DNA from: Sulfuricurvum sp. IAE1
Lineage (GTDB): Bacteria; Campylobacterota; Campylobacteria; Campylobacterales; Sulfurimonadaceae
NCBI GenBank assembly: GCA_945867285.1
Contig: CAMBHX010000055.1
Location: 1-10,007 of the forward strand
Length of the DNA: 10,007 bases
Direction: 5' to 3'
The position numbers were made by a program, and so were the translations under genes. Under the pieces are notes generated by a model. That model worked only from the letters and a program-made list of their open reading frames with translations, had not been told where the DNA came from and searched no databases. Shown piece after piece: positions 1 through 5,339 of the stretch; the first letter of the stretch is position 1, and every line of letters starts with the position of its first letter.

Positions 1-192
1 CCCCCCTCTTTATAAAAAAGCATCATTTTTTTGGAGAAATAGAACGCCAGTTTAGGCTATAAAATTATGCTTTACATTTTTGAACTCCAAATTTAGTAAG
101 ATCTTGACATGTTTGGCAGGATTTACTGTTTTTTAGGCAATAGTATCTTGCGGTAAGTCTATACAGCAATGGGTTTTTCAGGTGTTTAGTTG
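1..192. other. IS-flanking, non-coding region 3' of the transposase
   Basis: No gene is visible on either strand in these 192 bases. They lie downstream of the minus-strand transposase stop and probably include its 3' untranslated part and the left end of the insertion sequence. The window opens on six C residues, so the true length of that tract is unknown. An A-tract and T-tract around 14-31 could form a very weak hairpin. I could not identify a convincing terminal inverted repeat, so the left boundary of the element is unresolved and may lie outside the window. Confidence 0.4.
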
Positions 193-1497
193 TCATTGCA
201 AACTCTCTTCATAAGCTCGATATCTTATTTGTTGAAGGAAATCTTGAAATTGCTCATTGACTTTGAGTGTTACTGCTCTAGCGTGTGAAACCACTTTTCC
301 TGCAATGTTGTACAGTTTGTAGCGGATGGTTTTTATGGTGTGTTTTTGGAGATTAGTGTCTAAAATCTGTTTGAAGAGTAAAAACAGATTGTAGGCTAAT
401 GTCCCTATTGCAAAGTAAAAAGCATTCGCTTGTGTGTTGGATGTTGGAAGATAGCTCATATTGAAACCATTTTTTAACTCTTTGATTTTATTCTCACTGG
501 TTTCACCTCGTTGACGGTGAAGTTTTATAATCTCTTCTGGAGTTAAATCATTATCGTTGGTAGCAATACAGTAGTAGATTTCATCTTGGTGTTGCATCAT
601 CACTTCATCGCTGATATAGCCCTCAAGCGTTGGAAGCATAGGCGTTATATCTTTTTTAATGACGATCATTCTAAAAGCATTCTCAGTATCTTGCATTGTA
701 TGCATAAACTCGGCTACTTTCTCTCTTTTAGAGAAGATTTCCCACTCATCTTCTTTTATTGCTTTGATTGAATCAAACACATTTGTGCTCTTTTTGGCTG
801 TGACGGTAAAAAGAATATTCTCTTTATCACAGTGATTAAATATCCCCGCTTGATAAGAGGCGCTGTCGGCACGAAATCTGTCAAACTTTACTCCCAATGG
901 AAGCTGTTTCTGACACTGTTTGATAAACTCTAGATTTTTGTCTGCAGGCGCCTCATTGCCTTCTCTGAAGTCAACATCAATCACATAGCCACCATTTATA
1001 TGCCCAACCATTGGCATATAACCGGGTGCATTTTTATAGGACCACTTTGCTGTGCTCTTATGAGCTTCAATAAAGGTGGCATCGATATCCAAGATAAGCT
1101 CTTTGTTTTTGATTGATTTTAAAAAGCGTTTGAGAAATTGTTGGTTGATTTTTCGTATTCCAGTTTCTCCGATGGTGCTATGTTTATGGAGATATTTCGT
1201 AAAGGCAGATGGTGTTGGAATAGTGTCCATTTTTAATAATGTCAATAATGCACAGTCTTGTCGTATCTCTTTGATATCATCAAGAACTCTTCCACCGCTA
1301 TGGAGCATAAGGATAAGGGGATAGATAAATTCAAAAGGTGCGTATCCGTTTGGATGTTTGGCTAATGGAAGATTTGTGTTGCAAAGTGTCTCAAGGTTCA
1401 TCCCTTTGAGATACTCTCCAAATATGGTTATACCTGTTCTAGGTGTCAACTTTTCGTTTGTGGATTCAAGTTGGAAATTTAATATTGTTTGGGGCAT
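193..1497 (-). CDS. IS1380-family DDE transposase
   Basis: This 434-residue protein is a DDE-type transposase that cuts and rejoins the ends of its own insertion sequence. The family is recognised from overall resemblance: an N-terminal segment with TPRTGITIFGEYL, a DDIKEIRQD region near residues 73-81, the first catalytic aspartate in LILDIDATF (about 137-139), the second in FRADSASY (D211), and the catalytic glutamate in the ETSENKIKELK block (about 332-342). The C-terminal portion contains the usual hydrophobic helix (about 359-376). All three catalytic regions are present and the length is close to the family norm (about 420-450), so the gene appears intact. The ATG at 1497 follows only a poor ribosome binding site. 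A minus-strand promoter and a stable hairpin lie upstream in its leader, suggesting restrained expression. No accessory gene is carried. Confidence 0.9.
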   Translation of the reverse strand: MPQTILNFQLESTNEKLTPRTGITIFGEYLKGMNLETLCNTNLPLAKHPNGYAPFEFIYPLILMLHSGGRVLDDIKEIRQDCALLTLLKMDTIPTPSAFTKYLHKHSTIGETGIRKINQQFLKRFLKSIKNKELILDIDATFIEAHKSTAKWSYKNAPGYMPMVGHINGGYVIDVDFREGNEAPADKNLEFIKQCQKQLPLGVKFDRFRADSASYQAGIFNHCDKENILFTVTAKKSTNVFDSIKAIKEDEWEIFSKREKVAEFMHTMQDTENAFRMIVIKKDITPMLPTLEGYISDEVMMQHQDEIYYCIATNDNDLTPEEIIKLHRQRGETSENKIKELKNGFNMSYLPTSNTQANAFYFAIGTLAYNLFLLFKQILDTNLQKHTIKTIRYKLYNIAGKVVSHARAVTLKVNEQFQDFLQQIRYRAYEESLQ

Positions 1498-1516
1498 AAT
1501 TGAAGTCCAAGTTAGG

Positions 1517-1558
1517 AAAAGTCACACCCGATAGGTGAAAGTTTTTGGTGTGACTTTT
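1517..1558 (-). promoter_or_regulatory. Long hairpin in the transposase leader
   Basis: Two perfectly complementary 12-base arms, AAAAGTCACACC (1517-1528) and GGTGTGACTTTT (1547-1558), flank an 18-base loop. Read on the minus strand the stem lies between the predicted transposase promoter and its ATG, and ends in TTTT, so it could attenuate transcription or hinder ribosome loading. Read on the plus strand it ends in five T residues and could stop outward transcription. A smaller hairpin, CACC (1525-1528) with GGTG (1534-1537), would compete with the large one. The structure is plain in the sequence; the role is inferred. Confidence 0.55.
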
Positions 1559-1575
1559 TCGCTTTAAAGTACCTA

Positions 1576-1603
1576 ATTATAGAGCAAATCGGCTTGTTGT
1601 CTA
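1576..1603 (-). promoter_or_regulatory. Predicted transposase promoter
   Basis: On the minus strand TAGACA (1603-1598, five of six bases of the sigma-70 -35 consensus) is followed after 16 bases by a perfect TATAAT (1581-1576). Initiation would fall near 1569, about 70 bases upstream of the transposase ATG and just before the 1517-1558 hairpin. Position and orientation fit transposase transcription. It was found by eye, in AT-rich DNA where chance matches occur. Confidence 0.45.
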
Positions 1604-1619
1604 ATTTGGTATGGAATTA

Positions 1620-1649
1620 TTGGGGTTAGCATTTTATGTATACTATAAT
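1620..1649 (+). promoter_or_regulatory. Possible plus-strand promoter at the IS flank
   Basis: A perfect TATAAT (1644-1649) lies 18 bases after TTGGGG (1620-1625), which matches the -35 consensus only in its TTG. It points toward the cell-wall operon. Epsilonproteobacterial promoters often rely on the -10 box alone, so a weak -35 does not exclude it. Initiation near 1656 would run directly into the hairpin at 1659-1689. Confidence 0.3.
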
Positions 1650-1658
1650 TCTAATGAA

Positions 1659-1689
1659 TTCTCAAAAAAATTACCTTTGAGAACTTTTT
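1659..1689 (+). terminator. Terminator-like hairpin with T-run
   Basis: TTCTCAAA (1659-1666) pairs with TTTGAGAA (1676-1683) around a nine-base loop, and a run of five T residues follows at 1685-1689. The stem is AT-rich and only moderately stable. No plus-strand gene ends just before it, so it either terminates transcripts leaving the insertion sequence or acts as an attenuator ahead of the downstream operon. Confidence 0.35.
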
Positions 1690-1856
1690 GCGAATATTTT
1701 TAGCTAAACTTTCATAACTTAATGTCAAGAAAAATAACCTAAGTGGGAAAATATGCCCCATATCTCCAATAACAAAAACACTTTTGGGATTTTAAAAGCA
1801 GTTGTTACTAAATGAAATGAGCGCTTAACAATTTTTATTTTGTGTCTCATATAGTG

Positions 1857-1885
1857 TTGACAGATCATAAATTTATAAATAATAT
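1857..1885 (+). promoter_or_regulatory. Possible promoter of the cell-wall operon
   Basis: A perfect TTGACA (1857-1862) is followed 17 bases later by TAATAT (1880-1885), four of six matches to the -10 consensus. Initiation would fall at about 1891-1892, just before the GTG at 1896 and after the AAGGA ribosome binding site, which would leave that site out of the transcript. Either the real -10 is slightly upstream (TATAAA at 1874-1879) or the match is accidental. Confidence 0.25.
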
Positions 1886-1890
1886 AAGGA
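1886..1890 (+). promoter_or_regulatory. Ribosome binding site deciding the GTG start at 1896
   Basis: AAGGA lies five bases before the GTG at 1896. The longer in-frame alternative, GTG at 1842, has only T-rich sequence upstream and no Shine-Dalgarno match. The choice matters because it places the signal peptide directly at the N-terminus. Confidence 0.65.
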
Positions 1891-1895
1891 TAATA

Positions 1896-2867
1896 GTGAT
1901 TTATAGAGCGTTTTGTTTTTTGGCTTTTATATATTTATTTCAAATATCAGCCATCGCAGATACAAAAGTATATACCGTATTTGTATGTTCTGGCACTACC
2001 TATGAAGAAGCACTTTCTGAGAAAAATTACTATATAAAAAATCCAAAAGCTGATGCGTTTATTATTCGAAGTGAAGCGGGTTCTTACAGAGTGGCGTACG
2101 GTATGTTCAAAAATGTTTCTGATGCAGAATCTTTTAGGAGGACTTTGCCCAAGGAGCTAAAAAAACTAAAACCTTATGTTGAGAAATTGACAGTAGAATA
2201 TCTCTCTCAAACTAAACAAGGAAAAGTGGTCTCATTTCCATTAAAGGCGGAAGCTCTAGATGATAACATTCATCATGAGATCCTTAAAGCTAAATTAGAT
2301 AATAATATAACTTTTTTAGAAAGTGAAAAGAATTGTACTAAACAAATTATACTGCCTATATTATCAGACATAAAGACGTATAATCCAAAAAACCTGGATC
2401 GTATTGTTGTTTATATTAACTCAATCAAAAATTATATGACAGTAAAAGGGTATAAAAATGATCAAGAGTTACGATTTAAAACTTATAAAGTCTCTTCTGC
2501 AAAAATCAATGTTAAAAAACCAAAAGGAGTGGGGTATGTCTCCGCCATTTCTCTTCATCCCGTTTGGTATCCCACTACTAACACTCTTGATTATTTCAAA
2601 AATGTACGTAAAATAGAACTTCCAAAAGCAATTCCTCCTGAAAGCCCTTATAATTATATGGGTGCTGCAAAAATATCATTGACACATGTCGTTGATGGGA
2701 GACAAACTTATCGTATTCATGGTACTATTAATGAAAGAACCATTGGAAAGCATGAATCAGACGGCTGTATACGAATGAAGAACGACGATGTTTTGGTTCT
2801 CGCGCGATTTCTTAAAGAGTTTTCCTCAGCCCGAGGGATCAAACAAATACTTGTTATTATGGACTGA
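1896..2867 (+). CDS. Secreted L,D-transpeptidase (YkuD) with SPOR-like N-terminal domain
   Basis: Predicted periplasmic enzyme of 323 residues acting on peptidoglycan stem peptides, either forming L,D cross-links or trimming tetrapeptides. The GTG start gives a short basic N-terminus and a hydrophobic signal sequence (residues 5-20) with likely cleavage after AIA. Residues 22-100 look like a SPOR domain (VYTVFVCSGTTYEEALSEK, then SYRVAYGMFKNVSDAESF), a fold that binds denuded glycan strands. After a linker, a YkuD domain covers about 169-323: HPVWYPT, RIHGT with His275, and HESDGCIRM with nucleophile Cys291. The usual His before Gly-Cys is Asp here, a common variant. The gene is followed after three bases by an NlpC/P60-OmpA gene, so they are probably co-transcribed. 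Among Campylobacterota relatives, Csd6/Pgp2 use this fold as an L,D-carboxypeptidase, so the exact reaction is not certain. Confidence 0.85.
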   Translation: MIYRAFCFLAFIYLFQISAIADTKVYTVFVCSGTTYEEALSEKNYYIKNPKADAFIIRSEAGSYRVAYGMFKNVSDAESFRRTLPKELKKLKPYVEKLTVEYLSQTKQGKVVSFPLKAEALDDNIHHEILKAKLDNNITFLESEKNCTKQIILPILSDIKTYNPKNLDRIVVYINSIKNYMTVKGYKNDQELRFKTYKVSSAKINVKKPKGVGYVSAISLHPVWYPTTNTLDYFKNVRKIELPKAIPPESPYNYMGAAKISLTHVVDGRQTYRIHGTINERTIGKHESDGCIRMKNDDVLVLARFLKEFSSARGIKQILVIMD

Positions 2868-2870
2868 CTA

Positions 2871-3881
2871 ATGATAAAATATTTCGTAATTACTATACTC
2901 TTGTGCCAAATAGGCTATGCTAAATCTCTGAATGTGCCGATTGATAAAAATATGCGTGAAGTATCTGTCCCAAAAATTCTACAATATGCAAATACTTTTA
3001 TTGGCTGTTCTTATGGATATGGTTATAAAAATAAACAAAAAATTGATTGTTCAGGATTCGTTCAAGAGGTTTTTACCCATTTTGGAATTTTTCTTCCAAG
3101 AAGTGTTTTTGAACAGTCACACATAGGTCAACGAATTGATTTTAAACATATTCAAAGTGGTGATTTACTTTTTTTTAGTACACATAAATCTGTCCCTTCT
3201 CATGTAGCTATTTATCTGGGAAATCGAAAAATCATACATGCTTCTTATGCCGCCAAATGTGTCCATTATGATACCATCGATAAGACTTTTTATCGAAAGA
3301 ATTTTTTATTTGCAAAGCGTTTATTCGTTGAAAGTATGCATGACCTTCCTGTGCATAGCCATTCGAACAGTATTATAAGTAATAAAGAGGCGTCAAAACA
3401 ACTGTATACTAAAAAAAATATCGTACCCGCAGAAAAACAACAAGTAAATACTGAGTTGGTTGAGCTTGGAGAAACCAATCGCACAGTTGAAACTGTAAAT
3501 TTAAAAAACTCTATGATCTTTCCACTCCCACAAAAAAAATTCAGAAACTACCAAATTTTTGAAGGAAGAGACATCATAATCAGCAAAGAAGGGCAGATGC
3601 ATTTGAGTAAATGGGCACAACTGTTTAAGGTAGGTGGTTATAAATCGGTGATTGTTAATGTTTACACAGATAACCTTCCTCCAAGGCTAATGCAAGCACG
3701 ATTCGCGACTAACCTTATTCTTTCAGAAGCGCGTGCAAAAATGATTTCTGATTATTTAATTTTGCAGGGTATAGATTCAAATAGCATTCAGGTACATGGG
3801 ATGGGGGATAACAATCCAATATCTTCCAACGAAACTGCTGAGGGGCAATCAAAAAATAGGCGTATTGAATTTATCTTTTAG
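2871..3881 (+). CDS. Secreted NlpC/P60 peptidase fused to an OmpA-like peptidoglycan-binding domain
   Basis: A 336-residue envelope protein predicted to cut peptide bonds in peptidoglycan while anchored to it. Residues 1-17 form a signal peptide ending GYA. An NlpC/P60 domain spans about 32-152: Cys60 in KIDCSGFVQEVF, His111 in PSHVAIYLG, and His124 in KIIHAS make the Cys-His-His catalytic set. A polar linker (about 153-215) follows. The C-terminal domain (about 220-336) is OmpA-like: TDNLPPR with Asp267, SEARAKMISDYLILQGI with Arg288, and GMGDNNP...KNRRIEFIF. The Asp-Arg pair matches the residues that bind diaminopimelate in OmpA, though the spacing (21) is longer than in E. coli OmpA (15). 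The ATG lies three bases after the stop of the L,D-transpeptidase, with a weak GGA ribosome site inside that gene's last codons, suggesting translational coupling. No terminator follows visibly. Confidence 0.87.
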   Translation: MIKYFVITILLCQIGYAKSLNVPIDKNMREVSVPKILQYANTFIGCSYGYGYKNKQKIDCSGFVQEVFTHFGIFLPRSVFEQSHIGQRIDFKHIQSGDLLFFSTHKSVPSHVAIYLGNRKIIHASYAAKCVHYDTIDKTFYRKNFLFAKRLFVESMHDLPVHSHSNSIISNKEASKQLYTKKNIVPAEKQQVNTELVELGETNRTVETVNLKNSMIFPLPQKKFRNYQIFEGRDIIISKEGQMHLSKWAQLFKVGGYKSVIVNVYTDNLPPRLMQARFATNLILSEARAKMISDYLILQGIDSNSIQVHGMGDNNPISSNETAEGQSKNRRIEFIF

Positions 3882-3913
3882 ATATGAGAATAGTTGATGA
3901 TTTTGTAACTAAT

Positions 3914-3966
3914 TTGCAATAAGTTTAGTGTAAAATGTTATACTATTAATAACATCAGAAACAGGA
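3914..3966 (+). promoter_or_regulatory. Chemoreceptor promoter region with dyad over the -10 box, and ribosome binding site
   Basis: TATACT (3939-3944) is a good -10 box; TTGCAA (3914-3919) is a weak -35 at 19 bases. An inverted repeat, ATGTTAT (3935-3941) with ATAACAT (3949-3955), overlaps the -10 box and could be an operator for a repressor. AGGA (3963-3966) is the ribosome binding site seven bases before the ATG at 3974. I see no sigma-28-type (TAAA/GCCGATAA) flagellar promoter. Confidence 0.4.
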
Positions 3967-3973
3967 CCTTATT

Positions 3974-5236
3974 ATGTTTGGAAAAGCAACTATACGCACA
4001 TTAGAGATAGAGAAAAAGGATCTCGAAGCTAAACTTCTTTTGATGGAAGAAAAAAATATGCAGCTTGAAGCAATTTCTTCGTTTTCTTATGATGAGTATA
4101 TGGTAACACTTGATATGAATAACAATATTATTGCATCCAATCTAGCCTTTGATGCTCTTCAAAATCATGATAAAATTATTTCAGAACTAAGAAAAAATAA
4201 CTCAATTATTAAAATAGGTGACTGTGAAGGTGAAGTTAAGTCTCAAGCAATACACAATGCAACTATTTACCGATTCAAAAAAGAAGATGCTAGGCATGAT
4301 CAAACTCTCCTCGCTAGACATCATTCTTCTATTCATGAAGCCTTAAAAAATAATCAAGATGTTTTTACTGCAATGGTAGATCATTTACGGGTTATGACTA
4401 AAGACGCTATACAAATGACCCATGATTCCAGTGAAGCAAGTAAGCTTGCAACTGATGCGATGTCACAAACAGATCGACTTTCATCCTATATGCTCGAGGC
4501 AGTCCAGTCGACGATTCAACTCGCTCAGCGTAGTGGAGAAATATCAAGCATTATAGCACTTATCAAAGATATCGCTGATCAAACAAATCTGCTTGCACTC
4601 AATGCTGCTATTGAAGCTGCTCGTGCTGGTGAGCATGGACGCGGCTTTGCTGTCGTGGCGGATGAAGTCAGAAAATTGGCTGAGCGTACGCAAAAAGCCA
4701 CGAAAGAGATTGAGATTGTTGTTCAAACTATGCAACAGGAAACAACAGATATACAAAGTAGCACGGAAGAGATAAATAATCTCACATCAATAACAAAAGA
4801 TCTAATCATTTCAATCAATAATGATATTGTTGCATTTAAAAAAAATGCAATCGAATCAAAAAATGAAACCAATATTCTTGCTGATTTTGCATTTGGTAGT
4901 TTGGCCAAAGTTGACCATGTTATCTATAAAAACAATATATATGCACTCATTTTTGGAGAAAAATCTGAGTTCAAAGAAACTGATCATACTTCATGCCGTT
5001 TAGGTAAATGGTACGAGACACTTGGTAATGAATCGTATGGCAATACTCAGGCATATAAAAGCCTTGAACAACCACATAGTATAGTTCACCGAGAAGCTAA
5101 TGCTCTTGCAAAAAAATGTTCAGGAAATAATGTAACGTGCTCCAAACAAGAGATTAAAAAATCAATCGATTTGATAGAGCAGGCAAGTGCAGATGTATTT
5201 AGATTTATTGATCAAATGATAAAAGAAAAGGATTAA
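3974..5236 (+). CDS. Soluble methyl-accepting chemotaxis protein with C-terminal CZB zinc-binding domain
   Basis: A 420-residue cytoplasmic chemoreceptor that would signal to CheA/CheW. There is no transmembrane segment. Residues 5-32 are a charged coiled coil; residues 36-105 look like a small divergent PAS-type domain (EYMVTLDMNNNIIASNLAF), though this is uncertain. The MCP signalling helices run about 120-300, with the conserved hairpin tip at 199-236 (DIADQTNLLALNAAIEAARA). The C-terminus is a CZB domain: His315, then Cys341 in HTSCRLGKWYE, and His368-x3-His372 as the probable zinc ligands. In Helicobacter pylori TlpD, a CZB receptor of similar build, the zinc-bound cysteine senses hypochlorous acid, and related CZB proteins sense zinc. 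An extra cysteine pair (Cys382, Cys389) follows the ligands. The gene appears to have its own promoter and lies between the cell-wall operon and glyS. Ligand specificity cannot be read from sequence. Confidence 0.92.
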   Translation: MFGKATIRTLEIEKKDLEAKLLLMEEKNMQLEAISSFSYDEYMVTLDMNNNIIASNLAFDALQNHDKIISELRKNNSIIKIGDCEGEVKSQAIHNATIYRFKKEDARHDQTLLARHHSSIHEALKNNQDVFTAMVDHLRVMTKDAIQMTHDSSEASKLATDAMSQTDRLSSYMLEAVQSTIQLAQRSGEISSIIALIKDIADQTNLLALNAAIEAARAGEHGRGFAVVADEVRKLAERTQKATKEIEIVVQTMQQETTDIQSSTEEINNLTSITKDLIISINNDIVAFKKNAIESKNETNILADFAFGSLAKVDHVIYKNNIYALIFGEKSEFKETDHTSCRLGKWYETLGNESYGNTQAYKSLEQPHSIVHREANALAKKCSGNNVTCSKQEIKKSIDLIEQASADVFRFIDQMIKEKD

Positions 5237-5237
5237 A

Positions 5238-5288
5238 ATGGATTATTGCTGTCCTATTGTGAATAAAGCCCTCAACAGCGGTTTTTAA
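5238..5288 (+). CDS. Possible 16-residue small protein after the chemoreceptor
   Basis: An ATG one base after the chemoreceptor stop opens a short frame encoding MDYCCPIVNKALNSGF. It is preceded at good spacing by AAGGA within the last codons of the chemoreceptor, a better ribosome binding site than several full-length genes here have. The peptide contains adjacent cysteines. The stop codon falls in the T-run of the terminator-like hairpin. I do not recognise the peptide. It could be a real small protein, the 5' stub of a decayed gene, or chance. Confidence 0.25.
   Translation: MDYCCPIVNKALNSGF
5265..5286 (+). terminator. Weak rho-independent terminator after the chemoreceptor
   Basis: AAAGCC (5265-5270) can pair with GGTTTT (5280-5285) through one G-U pair around a nine-base loop, with the T-run (5282-5286) overlapping the 3' arm. 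The stem is short, so termination is probably partial and some read-through into glyS is possible. Confidence 0.35.
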
Positions 5289-5339
5289 CCAATATAGCAG
5301 TAAAATTGAGTCAGTAAAACTATACATTTGGACCTCTAT

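Larger units (their letters stand above)
1690..1895. other. AT-rich intergenic region upstream of the cell-wall operon
   Basis: About 200 bases without a recognisable gene family. The only open frame of note is a 20-codon ORF at 1753-1815 (MPHISNNKNTFGILKAVVTK), preceded by a GGGAAA stretch that is a poor ribosome binding site; it may be noise or a remnant of a gene displaced by the insertion sequence. A TTGACA box occurs at 1857-1862 close to the downstream start. No RNA gene or long repeat is visible. Confidence 0.4.

Noticed and set aside
586..1324. Plus-strand open frames across the transposase gene
   Set aside because: They are antisense to a clearly conserved transposase, have no ribosome binding sites and no recognisable domains.
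46..1592. Second candidate for the element ends, starting CCAGTTTAGGCTATAA on the left and CCGATTTGCTCTATAA on the right (minus strand)
   Set aside because: Only about 60 percent identity over 27 bases of AT-rich sequence and no flanking duplication.
87..1609. Candidate terminal inverted repeats CCAAATTTAG (87-96) and CTAATTTGG (1601-1609) of the insertion sequence
   Set aside because: They start with CC as IS1380 ends do, but the match is under ten bases with a gap, does not extend inward, and the flanking four bases (AACT and TATG) do not form a target duplication.
1842..1895. Upstream GTG (1842) as the start of the L,D-transpeptidase
   Set aside because: No ribosome binding site precedes it, and it would put 18 polar residues ahead of the signal peptide; the GTG at 1896 has AAGGA and ideal signal-peptide geometry.
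4544..5003. Short frames on both strands within the chemoreceptor gene
   Set aside because: They overlap the most conserved MCP signalling region in other frames and look like shadows of it.
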